NCBI GenBank assembly: GCA_032191485.1
Contig: JAVDOI010000016.1
Coordinates: 1,579,081-1,643,080, forward strand
From: Leptoclinus maculatus
Taxonomy: Eukaryota > Chordata > Actinopteri > Perciformes > Stichaeidae
DNA length: 64,000 nucleotides
Direction of reading: 5' to 3'
The position numbers and the translations under genes are program-made. Below the pieces are notes generated by a model. It did not search any database. It had not been told where the DNA came from and worked only from the letters and a program-made list of their open reading frames with translations. Below, in pieces: positions 1 to 11,777 of the stretch. Numbering within the stretch: position 1 is the stretch's first letter; each line of letters opens with the position of its first letter.

Positions 1-1816
1 GGAGCAAAATCCACTGATTGTGACGAAAAAAACATTTGACATTTGAAACGCTCACGTGACCGAGCCTTCAGAGGCAGCTTAGGGATTTCAGGGGAAATCG
101 TTCATCTCTTTCTTTGCACGTTTACTCTGCATAAACCAACCCCGACCCATCATTCTGATATCTGTGGAGGCACTAAAGAAGTTACTCATACCTCATTTTA
201 AATGATTCCAACCAACCCCACCGTGGCCCCGCCCCTCATTCTCACAGCTCCTGTATATGTTTGGAGATAATCCTATCACAATGGTTTCATAACCACAAAT
301 CATCGCGTATAGCTGTGTTTAGGATATTTGTATATTTTCTTGAAATGTAACAGTATTATGTGGGGAAAAAATAGTATCTGTAGCTTGAAAAGATATCAGA
401 AATACGAAAATACATTATGCTGATTTTGGGAGGGAAAAAACATTATGCTGTAGTCAGTCGTGGATAAACGATGTGGCTGAAACATGATGGGAATCATATC
501 GGTGCAGTGAAGTGAAGAAACAACCTTATTTATTCATGATCTATGCGGAAATATCCGCATCTAATGTGAAACACTGACCTTAATGTAAACGCTGGTGTCC
601 TCCAGGCCTTTATAGCAATTCCTCTCATGGAATTAAACAGCTATGATTGTTCAAGGCATTGCTGCAGACTGCAGTCATATAGGAAGGACTCATTTATTCC
701 AGCCATTACAACAACAACAACACACCGTGGGTTTGTATTTGCAGTGCACCTTTCTTTTGTGGTCTTTATGAATAAATGATGAACACTTAATGCATTTATG
801 ATGAGCACTCAGAAGACTTGCTGTTCACTCATTTTAAGACATTTCCTTGGTTCAGTGTCTGGTTCTCTATTCACCTGCGTTTGTGAATGTCAGGCAGCAA
901 AGTCTTTCCAAAACTGCCATAACACAATTGATATATGGTTTTGAAATAAATCCTTTTTTTTAATCTTGTGTTGCAGGACTGGCTGCAGTGGAAATGTGGA
1001 TGAGTGTGGTTGACTGGGTGTCCATCCACTTCATGCTTTGACATAGTGTTCCTGTTTCTGATCTTTCAGGTCACATTTAAGTGTGTGATGTCACACAAAA
1101 AAAGTGTGAATCCGAGGAGTGGAAGCATTTTCTTTCCGGCTCCCGTCTCCGTCGCTGCCCGTCGTCAGCTCGCTCCACTTCGAATGTGAGAAGGGAACAT
1201 AACTAGCGCCACTATCTCAACGCCAGCACTTTTATGAGCCTCGGTAGCTTTATTCAAATAGCGTTCATTTACAGTCACATAAAGCGGAAAATTAAACCAA
1301 TAACTCACACACAGACAAGACATGCACACACTGTCTCATATGGAAATCAACACACACACACAAATGCATACATCACAACACATTTTACAGCAAACATAAC
1401 GATACAATTTAACTTTTAAAGTTGTCTTCATACAAACTTGAGGTTTTCTTCCTGGAATGACGTGATGTTCTGAAGAGCCAAACTCACCAACAAGGGAGGG
1501 TTCCAAAGCTGGGACCAGGAAGAATCCTAAAGCTGCTTTGGGAGCACTAATCTGAAAAGCCTTTTATCGTCCTATAAGGGCCCATTAGCAGCATCAGTGT
1601 CTCTTAGAAACCGCGAATGACTGAGCGAGAGAGCAAAAAACGCAGATGAAGCAAAGGGTCTTTTAATGTTTTTACACATTCACAGACGTTCACTGTATAC
1701 AATGTGGCGTGTACGGCTCTCACCTGGTTAAAGTCTTACTCATCTAAAAATAGCATCCTGATCTAATGAGATCAGACAAAAAAAAAAGAGAACATTTTTT
1801 TTGTGATGTGAAATAG
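1..1816. other. Intergenic, no gene seen
   Basis: AT-rich non-coding DNA. Open frames are short and carry no recognisable domain. A pyrimidine-rich stretch followed by TTGCAG at about 965-977 resembles a splice acceptor, but no coding continuation could be recognised behind it. A CA-rich patch lies at about 1300-1375. Confidence 0.5.
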
Positions 1817-2330
1817 GGAGCACCTCAGGGCTTCGTTCTCGGGCCTCTACTTTTCTCTATTCATACGTCACCTCTTGGCCAAATTATACACAGTCATGGG
1901 ATTCATTTCCACTGCCTATGCTGACGATACACGGTAGTATGCGCTTGCAAAGGCCTATGATCAGTCCAAAAGTATTCAATTAGAGGCATGCTCGTCTCTG
2001 CTGTCCAAATCTGACTGTAATGCAATCTCCTGCTGCTAAATTCTTATAAAACTGAAATACTGATCATTGTACCTGCTCCACGTGGTTTGAAGTGTCAGTA
2101 TCTCACGACTTTCTTCACCTATGCACATACTCCTTGTCCTGTCCTGTCCTGTGTTGTCTTTGGCTGATGCAGACACCATAATTCACTCTTTGTATCATCC
2201 AGACTTGATTATTGTAATGCTCTCAGCTCTCAGAATAAAGGGCTCCTGTCTGTCGCCAAAGTAAAAAATCTGCTGGTCTATCTCAATTCATCTATTAAGC
2301 CTCGTCCTACAGTCCATGTTTGTCCTGAAA
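1817..2330 (+). mobile_element. Decayed L2/CR1-type LINE reverse transcriptase fragment
   Basis: Translation from 1817 gives GAPQGFVLGPLLFS, the conserved block before the polymerase active site in L2-type non-LTR retrotransposons. The catalytic YADDT block follows at 1917-1931 in a different frame, so a frameshift lies just before it, and a stop codon follows two codons later. A further L2-like block, SSRLDYCNAL, is at 2195-2224. The distance between YADDT and SRLDYCN is shorter than I expect for an intact element, so internal deletion is likely. No 5' end, ORF1 or clear 3' tail was found. This is a dead, truncated copy. The family assignment rests on motif recognition only. Confidence 0.8.
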
Positions 2331-5300
2331 GGGAGAATTCTGTAAACTTTAAATAAACCAGTGCATCTCTCTAACCCTCTGTTTATTTGTGTCCCACAAG
2401 CACTTGAGTGTCCAAGCTGTTTTCCTCTGCCTCTCTCTCTCTAAATGTTTCATTCTCTCTTTTCACTCAGACTTCTCTGTGGTGGACCATCGGCCGTCCT
2501 GGGACCTCTTTTTTTTTTTTACCCTTGCTTGTTGGTGCCTCGTTCCAGATGTTTGGATCTGGATCTACAGCGTCTCCTCTTTACTTTCTCATGTCTGTGT
2601 GAATGGCGTGCTTTAGCTGTGCCTCTTGAGTCTGTGCTGTCTCCATGGTGGAGAGGAAGGCATGTGGCTCAAGCCCAATCTGTTTGGCGACACCTGAAGT
2701 TGCTCGGGTCATCTGTTCCTGTTGCTTGACGTGGGAGACAGGCTTCCAGTTTAAAGATCCTGCGGACCACATTGGAAACACTCCAGCAGGAGACACCTTC
2801 CTCTACACTTGTCAACAACTTCGGCAGGAACTCGTGGGAAATTCAGTCAACAAAAAGCAAAAGAAAAGAACGTTTTTCCAAGGATGTGAAAACCCAGAAG
2901 TCCTCTTTGTTGGCCAGTTTAAAAAAGGAACCGAGCTTTTTCATCGAACATGAGTATTTTAGCTTTAGATTGTTAAATATCTAATTGTAATGCAGACTTT
3001 GTCTACATCGTCTTGGATTCATATCGTGCTAAAAAACGCATTATTTATAATAAATTGTTTGCAACCAGCACTGCAAAAAAAATTATTATTATCAAAATCA
3101 TCATACATTGATGATATGATTGATTCTTTATAATTGAACGATGACATGCTGTGGTTTTCTGTTGTTTTATTATTATTATATTGAGTCCTAGATATTGAAT
3201 TCAGTTGATATAAGAACATGAATGTATCACGGCACTCACCATGCACGAGTACAAGTCAAGAACATTCTGATGTTGATTCTTCCTTTGAACACAAACTAGT
3301 CAATAAAAATAAATCACTGTATCGATCTCTGACACAGCCTCGTCTCTCACCATTTAAAAAGCTTTCAAGCTGCTGTTTTGTTCTTGAAAGAAAGAAAAGA
3401 ACAGAATCCGGCACCAGGTTGTTGGCCTCCTGTCAGCTTCTGGCATCAACAATGAACCTTTGCTCTTTCTGAGTGTCCCTCTGTCATGAAGCTGCAGAGC
3501 GTATCCCCAACACACAAATCCACTCTGGATGTTACAAAAGGGCAATATGACTGTAAGTCAGGAGGCCAAACAGTCAGCATTGACGACAATTTATAGACTT
3601 TGCACTAGAAATTCTTGTTTTTTACCCCCTTGTGTGAATCACAGCTCTCATTATGTTTCTTTTTTTCAGTTGTGTATTCCTACATTATCGCCATATTAAC
3701 TATGATTTTGGTGCTGTATGTCTACGAAGAAGTAGTAGAACATCTAGAGTTATAGGTCAAATACAACTGAATTAGTTTTTTGCTTCCTAAAAAACGTGAT
3801 GTCATTTAAAAATCAACGCCAATAGTGAGTAGTGTGGACAAGAGGTCCTCGTACCAAATGGTGAAATAAAGTTTCCAACAACAACCTGTGAGGCGTTGAT
3901 TCAACTTCATGGTCATTGTGGAGTCCGTAGTTTGTGGTGTTGTTGAACTGAACTGTCTTATACTGAGAGATGGTTCTGATATTAACCCCCCCCCCTTTTT
4001 TCATACCCACCTTACAATACAACACAGCACAATCATGACATCACTTCCTGCATTGGCCTAGAAAGTTGCCATAATGATCCCTGATGCAGAATGTTGCGTA
4101 TGGAGATAATGAGTAGAAAACTGGACTGGACTAGAAGGACGATCAACTGATTTGCAGCTCCCCATAACGATGCAATTCCAGTCATTTGATAATAGTGGGA
4201 GCCAGGGAAGAAAACAGGAAGGTAAGCAAAGACACAGGAAGCACGGTGCAGGGAGGTAAACACAGCAAGTAGCTGTACAGAGGGAAAGGCAAACAAGTTT
4301 ACTGGAGAAAATAAGTATGTAGCATGCAAAGAAAAGAAGCAGTAAGACACAAGGTAAACTCACAGGACTGCTGGTGTTCAGGGGGGGGGGAGTGAGTGTG
4401 TAATAGGACAGGTGGTAAACAAGAGCTCGGAGAGCCGGCGGGGGAAACAGGTGTTCAGGGACGGCACCATCATTTTTTAAATCACATTTGCATCTTATAA
4501 ATATTTGATAAATTAATAGTTTCTCCATCTGGTGCGTGTCCCGGGGGGGGGATGTGGATGTTCTCTTCATTCCTGTAGGTGTTGCGCAATCTGCATGTTG
4601 GTTGGACTGACTGTCAGATACTGGCTGACTAAGTGGCAGCGTGAACTGGTCACAGAAAGCAGAGAGAGAGAGTGAAGATGCTCACTTTAGGGTTTAAAAA
4701 AAACTAAAAAAACTTTTTTGGGCTGTACAGTAAGTGGCGTCTCTCTGACGTTCCACTAATTTGTCTACACTAAACAACAGAGAGGGAATGAAATGAAGGA
4801 TGAGTGGAGCTGTCGGTCACACTTTTCATGAAAGGTTTCTCAACCCACCAGCAGACATTTCTGTCGCTATAATAGTTTGTAAACGAGTGTACAAGGGGAG
4901 GCGAGACAAGGAGAAGAAAGCCTCCCTGCTGTGCATTACATGTTTGATACCACACAGCTGGAGTTAATCGGGCCCACGTGCAACTGTCCCGTTGCCTGCT
5001 CGTCTCTTCACTTTGATTTCTGTTTGGACAGAAAATCCCGGCAACATCACTTCTGGTTGTATCTTTACAAGCTGAAGAGATGGATATCCGTGTTAAACAA
5101 CTATGCTTTCCGAAGGCATTTGCATCTTGAAAATCAATCTCACGAAATACTCTTATATCTCTGTGCGGCACCTTTCAAAAGGATCCGCAAAGTGCTGCTG
5201 TTAAGAAAATAAATCAGCCTCGTGATGAAAGCAAAAAAGGGGGGGTAATTAAAACGAGCTAACAGGCGTTATTAGCTATTCATCAGCTGCGATTGTGTTC

Positions 5301-6727
5301 AAACTTTCCCCTGGAGGCGCAGTGATCCTTCCAAAACAGGAACGGCCTTTTGAAACAGGTAGCGCGGCGTCTCTTCCTGAATACTGATCAGCTCGGGGCT
5401 CGGCTTCCTGAGGCTCATAACCGTGTGAATCATTTGACAACAGAGTCGCAGTTTTACCACGCCTGGATAATTCTGCACAATGCTTCTAAGGGAGGCATAG
5501 ACAAGGAAGCACCGTGGGGGGGGGGGAGAATGCCGCGAGTATTTGGGAAAGGTTACAACAGAGAGGAGAGCGTGTTGCTATCATACACGCCATTCATCAT
5601 CATTTTGATGCCACGCGGTCACAAAAGGGCTTTCTGTGGGTGTGTGTGTGTGTGGCTCAGCGCTGATGTGTGTAAAGCAAATGCATTCGTGTTGGACTAG
5701 TGAGTGTGTGCGCCTTTCTTTGTACACAGAGCCCGTCCTCTCCAGAGAACCATAGCAGTGGTCGTGCAATTTTAATGACGAGACTCTCGGAGTTTTAAAA
5801 AAAAAAAATACATTTTATGGAAATGTAAAGAGGGGGTGCGTGGATGTACTTTGTATTTTAGTGACTGTACTATTTGTATAATGAGACACAGTAATGGATC
5901 TCATTCAGCAGCGTTGGGTCTATTTCTGGAGCGTGTAATGTGGACGTTTACGTCCGAATAAATCTCATTATTTGATCTCAATACAAACAAACAATTAATA
6001 GAAGCCCTTCTGCTGTGACCTTTGTCCTACTCGTGGAAGTGCCAAATCAAATAAACACTCACGTCTTATCTATGTGCGTGGACTCGTGTACATAAAACAT
6101 GCTGCTGTTCTTAAATATGTGCTCCCGAGTTACAAAATAGCATCGCTGCCAACAGATAAGCACTCGGTGAATACTCCATTTCCAGTGTTTCAGTAGCTGT
6201 TGTTTGCACTGGGATGCAGTTTGGAGTAAGATGGAGACCGCCTGTAAAGACTGGGACCGATCTTACAGGTGCCACATCTTTGGGTACGCAACTCTCAACT
6301 AAAGAGAAAACGAAAGGTTTAGTCGCTTCTGCGAATGCCCCCAAAAAGCGACGGCAAAGCTCCAAAGCCTTCAAGTGGTGGTAGGAATTAAGACTCTCGT
6401 CGAGTAGAGGAGGAAGTATTGACTTTGTTGTAGGGCCACAGAGTCAGCAAGAGGGCGGTCAGGATCTTCCAATTGGTCAACAAAAAACGTAAAGCTATAG
6501 CTCGCCTGATCTCCTGCAGCAGGTCCTTCTGGAGCCGTGGGGCCCTGCAGCCAAAGGTTAGAGGGATAATTGCATTCCTAACAGCTTGAACCTTATTAGA
6601 GAACTTGACATTTATCAACCGAACGCTCAATAAAACGTGGGGGGAGTGTTTGTGGTGTGGCTGATAATATCAAAGAGGCGTCTGTCGTGTTTATGTTAAG
6701 CTATTAGATCCAATAAAGAATTAGTAT
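2331..6727. other. Intergenic, no gene supported
   Basis: No convincing exon was seen. Local features are a C run at about 3987-3995, G runs at 4381-4390 and 4543-4550, an A/T-rich patch at about 4697-4717, and a short TG run at 5640-5653. The longest minus-strand open frame (4058-4570) is low-complexity, rich in Leu, Cys and Pro, and has no recognisable domain. Confidence 0.45.
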
Positions 6728-7013
6728 GTGCATATTTTAACTTCCAAGAGACAGTTTTTTTTAAGACATCCTTCAGCCTTTCAAGATGAATATCTGCGCT
6801 CTGCTTTACAGGAAGTTCTCTCCATTAAACAGATTTCATCGTTAAGCCAGGGCAGAGTTGGCATTTTAGGCTTTTTAAGCCCAACAGGAGCGATGTCTCA
6901 ATATTTTAGACAGTGTTCTCAGTCACAGACGGTGGTGGAAGTGAATTCATTTCAAACGGCCGACGTGTTCATCGAGGAGCTGAGCCGGAGGTCAGAGGAG
7001 GTCAGGGCTTGGT
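6728..7013 (+). other. Exon-like open frame, unidentified
   Basis: A 95-codon open frame is followed by a textbook donor: the codon for Ala, then TG, then GTAAGA at about 7014. An internal acceptor-like pyrimidine tract plus ACAG precedes GAAGTTCTC at about 6812. The encoded stretch VVEVNSFQTADVFIEELSRR looks protein-like, mixing hydrophobic and charged residues, but I do not recognise it. No partner exon was joined to it. It could be an isolated exon, a transposon remnant or chance. Confidence 0.2.
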
Positions 7014-9655
7014 AAGATTCACCTGCTGAGCATGAATTGAAAAAAAATAAGAGCAAAGTGACTTGTGCATCACAGTTTATGGTACCGGGGAAAAAACGAG
7101 GTATTAAAATAAATAAGTTCCTGCTGAAACCCCAATTCCTCTGCGTAGCACGGTATTCAGTAAACAAGCAGGAGATAAAAACAGGATGTGGTCCTCGCTG
7201 TGCGTAGCTGCAGTTGGAGCCCCGAACATGATTAAAAGAATACATCATCCGCAAAAACTCTGAAGCCAGCGGATTCTCAGGGCCGCATACGTTTACTTTA
7301 ATCGCTTTGAATCAGAAGATTATCATATTCAGGCATAACAACAGAAGGTTTAGTCAATTCTTCTAGAAACTCTGCAGTGGACGGCCTATATGTTAAAATA
7401 CAAGGCAGCATTTTAAAAGAATAGAACAAACCAAGACTATTTACATACTTACTAAACCACCACTAACTGTCCCGTTATTCTGGGTTCATTTAGAAAAGTG
7501 TTCTGTCAATATCGTAAGAAGCAATGACATCATTGAGAAGGTTTGTTAGCTGGTGGCCTGCCATTAAGCGAAGCCGAGCTAATGTGCTCTAATTGCTTAT
7601 TAGCCGTGAGTGTGTGGCTGCAGTGAACAAAGGGAGAGGTGACCTCTGTTAACAGTGAGGGCGGTGAATGAATGTGTGGCCGGCTATTGAGAAGCACAAC
7701 GGTGTAAGTGTACAATGACAGGACAGGAGGAATGTTTTCAACAATATTCAAAGTTGGGCTACCAGGAAAACAGAAGATAATTCCCCGTCTGTAAGTCCGC
7801 AATTTGATGACTGAATCCCCCAATTAGGAGGAACTCGGTGTCTCTGCAGGATTAGAGGGTGTACCGCTGGTGAGGACTCACAAGTCCCGCTATCAAGTCG
7901 TCGAGTGTTTGAAGGCTCTCACGCAGACATTTAAAGCCATTTATGAACACTTTCAGATAAATCCGCATTTCTGCAGACTTTGCCTGAGGGAGTTACCCAC
8001 AATTCATAGCGTTCTGCCGTTAAAGATGGGGTTATCCGGGGGGAGCCCAGAGGCGTTAAAAAAAAAAGAAAGAAAAGGTAAACAAAGAAGACGGCACACG
8101 AGTGTTCAGCCCGGCGTATTAAACTCACTATGAAGCATTAAGGATTTAAGATGCTACATAAACTCAATAAATCACAGCGATGCGAGCAGAGCTTTTATTA
8201 CACACCTGCTTTATTTATCAAGCGTTTCTTTTTATTTGGTTATTGAAGCTTGTTTTGACAAAAAAATAATTTAAATCGATTATTTTTACGATCACCTCTC
8301 ATCTCGTAAAGCGTGAGCCGGGAATCTGTTGAGAATACGAAAGACCTCTCAGCCTCTCACACTCCCCGAGTCCTCCCGAGTCCTCCCGAGTCCCCGAGGG
8401 CTCAAGGGGTTTCAGGCTTTAAGGGGGACATTGGGATCGGGCCTATACGGCTCCGCCTGACAACAGCATTCCCAGGAGGACTCACTCCAGTCAGGTGATG
8501 ATGAAAGGAGGGAAAGTCCGAGGTTAATCTGGTGGACGGGTGGTTAAAAAAAAGGCGTTGGTTTGATTTTGGGGAACTACAGTGGAAACAGAAAGACGAA
8601 CAAAGTGTGACACCAGCTGGAGACCGGTAACAACACATTGCTACATCTGAGAATCTTGTACGTTTTCACATCATGACTTTATGCATGAAAATAATTGTAT
8701 GCGTAGGTAGTTTCACACTTCTATAGCATTTCAAAGGCTGACACAGATAACCAGCCTCCACACAAGGAGCCTCAACAACAACTCCATCTCCTCCTCCGAA
8801 CCACATTTATAATTGTGTGGTTCTTCTTCTAACTCATTTAATCTACGCCGTGTGTATTTGTGGACAATATATCATTATGATAATTCCACTTTCTCTTATT
8901 ACAAGAGAAGAATTCCAGACAAAAGAAGGCAGAGACGTTAAAGCACGGGAGAGGACATGCTGGCAGGATAATGACGGCTTTCAAGGTCCATTTGGAGCAC
9001 CAATCTTTGTTCCTCGTATCAAACACAAAAAAGGCAATTCTCCGCGTTAATGAGCTCAAACACTCGTCCTAAGAGCTTCAATGATTCATTTGCTGCCAGA
9101 TCGTCAGACATCCATAATGAATGACATCCACAGTGAATTATTTACACAGTCATCCTTCGTGGCATAACTTACCGACTGACACCGAGTCCCTCGGTGCGTC
9201 TGAGCGGCTTTTGTATCAGTGGCTGTAGATTTCATACTGACATTTGTCTCCATAATAAGCTGATAAGAAGTAGTGTAGTGGCATCCTGTATGAAGACCAA
9301 CGGTTAGCATGCACTGCCAGCTCCCCCATCAGCACCACTGCAGGGACATACATACAACTTGTAATGTATATGTCTCATTATATTTCAAATGAAAGAGTAC
9401 ACAAAACCACCTCTGCACATCCAAAGTTCATGTTACGTCATAGGTTACAAATGTCTCTTTGTGAAATGCTGGCAATCCAGTGGAAAGAGCACAACGTTGG
9501 CCAATTCTGTAAACTTTGCACCAACACACTGAGTCAACACATTCGTCTGTCCCAGCGTCCTACCTTCAGTATACAGTAGGCTTTATTAAACTCACAAACA
9601 CCACAGCAACTTCTGAACTGGACCTGAATTATTTCTTCAACAGAACCCAGAGGCC
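7014..9655. other. Intergenic upstream of the secreted-protein gene
   Basis: No coding exon was recognised. A short tandem repeat of CCTCCCGAGT-like 10-mers lies at about 8361-8398. The last 100 bases before the next gene contain TTTATTAAA (about 9583) and an acceptor-like TTCTTCAACAG at about 9633-9643, which could end an untranslated first intron. Confidence 0.45.
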
Positions 9656-9698
9656 ATGGCACTACGGGGAACTTTTACTTTGCTTTGCTCACTAGCAG
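9656..9698 (+). CDS. Secreted-protein gene, coding exon 1
   Basis: Encodes the first 14 residues of the signal peptide and ends in phase 1 at GTAATC. TTCTTCAACAG just upstream (acceptor end at about 9643) suggests the start codon may sit in the second transcribed exon. Confidence 0.8.
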
Positions 9699-9762
9699 GT
9701 AATCCCACGGGTTTTATGTGTTATGTGTCTGAAATGTGTTGTACATTTAGACTGAATTTACA

Positions 9763-9838
<76 letters not shown>

Positions 9839-11777
9839 GTGTGTTTGCAGTCTTGTCCTCCGCTGGAGCTCAACATGAAACTTTACTTCAGAATTGCACC
9901 GTGCAAACGCAGCTCTTGAAGCGACTATCAGCCGATCTCAAGGTAAACCGTTACCGCACATGCAAGTGGGTCACACTGTGGAGATATTTCTTATTTGCTT
10001 TAATTGCTTTCCACATCATTACCACATTGTCGGGCGGTGTTTCTGTCTGATTTGAACCAACAGGGGGCGGTAGAGTGCGGTAAAAACCTGCCGTCTGCAT
10101 GGAGCCCACAGGAGACGGCTGCTCTCCTGCTGTCCGTGAGGAATATGACCGATACGCTGCACAGACACCAGCTGCAAGGTAGGAGGACGAGGCCGAGACA
10201 CGCGTGTCCTTGTTGTTTTTATTAGTGTGTTGGGCCATACCACAAGCTATTATCACATTTGTAAAGGCACTTGAAGCCTAACACTGAATTAGGTGGACTT
10301 TGCCTGGCAAATAGAAGGATTACCATCTCCTGAGGATGCTCTCGTCACGGATTAACGAAATGCCGAGGTGTGAACTCTGCAGATGGATAATAATTGCGGT
10401 TAAAATTGACTCAATAACAAACCTGCTCCAGAGTCAGTGCAGTGTATAGGGTTTAGGCCTGAAGGAGGAATTTTTAAAAAAGGCTTCAGATGACAATAGA
10501 AACAACATATAAGCTCACAATGTAACACGTTGAATGTTTTAAATGCCTCATTCATTAAAAGAATCATTGACTTCTAGAATGCCAAGGTGCTGAGCCAGTG
10601 AAGTGCCCTGAAGCCGAGGTTCCCCACGGTGGAGGGTTGGCGTGCGTCACAGTAGCCAACAAGCGCTACTGCAAACCTCTGTGCAGCCATGTAAGAGCTA
10701 CATGCAGGTTTACATATTAATTATAAAACATGTGGTAACAAGTGCCAGCACGTTTATCTGGATAGATCTGCCCGAAAAAAATGGATAATATAATTTGAGT
10801 CTTCTTTGACAGGGTTACGATTTTGCTTTTATGAGGAGGAGTCGTTTGTACGATGAGTGCAGCGAGCAGACCGGCTATAGATGGCAGACGCAGTACGTAG
10901 GAGGAAACAAGCTGGCTGTGTGCAACGGTGAGGCTGCCTAAACCTAACTGAGCTGTTTCCTGTGAAGACGGACGTTTATTTTGGAAAGACTGCATGCATG
11001 TAACGAGCGGAAATTGACACGCGGTGCTGGCTTTCATAAAACAAAACGCACAAAAAAAAAGAGGATTAACTGTTCGTTACAAACCATATATGGATGAAAC
11101 CATCGAGGATTTATTAAAGGGACAGTATGCAGACCATCTAGTGGTGTGTTTTGCACTAATTTGCTGCACGGTTCTGCACGGTTTCACAAGTATGCAAGAA
11201 CTACGGTGGCCTTCAGGTGACATAAAAAGGCCCTCACTAGTTTGTCCGTTCTGGGCTACCGTAGAAACATGGCCGACTCCGTGAAGAGGACCCGCTGTCT
11301 GTATGAAGGGCTCATTCTAAGCTAACGAAAACACACAACGATTCTTAGTTTCAAAGGATGATACACGAATGAAAACATAGTTATGAATGTCACATTCCAT
11401 TTCTGTACCGCAACATGCTGCACACAGCACACAGGCATTTAATGACATGTTGCTGACTGGTGAGTTCAAAGTCACAGAGATCCAGACCTCCCTAAATGTA
11501 CTTTTGATTCTGTGAGTGCGGTTATGAAACTGGCATTATGTATATTCATATATACGCTGGGGCACTGAAGTTGACCTTAACTTGCTTCTCTCTATTTCTA
11601 GAAGCACCAATTCAAGTTTCTGGAGCAAAGACAGCATATTTCCCTAAAGATCAGGACTGCCTCACAACAAAGAGCAGCAGCCGACTGCAGAGCGGCATCA
11701 TTGAAGAGTTCACCACTGAGCTGTGGGATCAAGGCGTACAGGGAGAGGCACAGTCCGCCTGTCTTGTGTGTGGATGA
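9656..11777 (+). CDS. Secreted cysteine-rich protein with sushi/CCP-like module (6 coding exons)
   Basis: Joined exons 9656-9698, 9851-9942, 10064-10178, 10578-10690, 10813-10927 and 11602-11777 give 654 nt, or 217 residues. All introns are GT..AG and all phases match. The start is in a strong context (GCC ATG G). Residues 1-20 form a signal peptide (MALRGTFTLLCSLAVLSSAG); no transmembrane helix or GPI tail follows, so the product is probably secreted. N-glycosylation sequons lie at N29 (NCT) and N72 (NMT). Residues 93-158 have the sushi order: C93-P, C119 followed by GY, C137, W145, C158, with extra cysteines at 106 and 115. The protein ends in CLVCG. I do not recognise a named family. The gene lies tail-to-tail with ccdc172. 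Possible AATAAA signals are at 13014 and 13140, far downstream. Confidence 0.85.
9764..9844 (+). repeat. (TG)n microsatellite abutting a splice acceptor
   Basis: About 40 TG units with a single GC interruption. They end six bases before the AG of coding exon 2 (TTTGCAG), so the usual pyrimidine tract is replaced by TG repeat. Confidence 0.97.
9851..9942 (+). CDS. Secreted-protein gene, coding exon 2
   Basis: Acceptor TTTGCAG, donor AAG|GTAAAC. Encodes the end of the signal peptide and residues to K45, including the NCT sequon. Ends in phase 0. Confidence 0.85.
10064..10178 (+). CDS. Secreted-protein gene, coding exon 3
   Basis: Acceptor AACCAACAG, donor CAAG|GTAGGA. Encodes residues 46-83, with C50 and an amphipathic stretch holding the NMT sequon. 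Ends in phase 1. Confidence 0.85.
10578..10690 (+). CDS. Secreted-protein gene, coding exon 4 (first half of sushi-like module)
   Basis: Acceptor CTTCTAG, donor CAT|GTAAGA. Encodes residues 85-121 with six cysteines, including C93-P and C119. Ends in phase 0. Confidence 0.85.
10813..10927 (+). CDS. Secreted-protein gene, coding exon 5 (second half of sushi-like module)
   Basis: Acceptor CTTTGACAG, donor AACG|GTGAGG. Encodes residues 122-159: GYDF, C137, the W145 typical of CCP modules, and C158. Ends in phase 1. Confidence 0.85.
11115..11405 (+). repeat. Dispersed teleost repeat in intron 5
   Basis: The blocks AGAACTACGGTGGCCTTCAG, GTCCGTTCTGGGCTACCGTA and AACGATTCTTAGTTTCAAAG, in this order, are ones I recognise as part of a very common non-autonomous repeat in teleost genomes and UTRs. 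Recognition is from memory of the pattern. The exact ends and the family are not established here. Confidence 0.6.
11602..11777 (+). CDS. Secreted-protein gene, last coding exon
   Basis: Acceptor CTATTTCTAG. Encodes residues 161-217, ending in CLVCG and TGA at 11775-11777. The open frame extends upstream into the intron, but the AG at 11600-11601 gives the phase that matches exon 5. Confidence 0.85.

Noticed and set aside
4058..4570. 170-codon minus-strand open frame
   Set aside because: Leu/Cys/Pro-rich composition and passage through G runs suggest chance; no splice or domain evidence.
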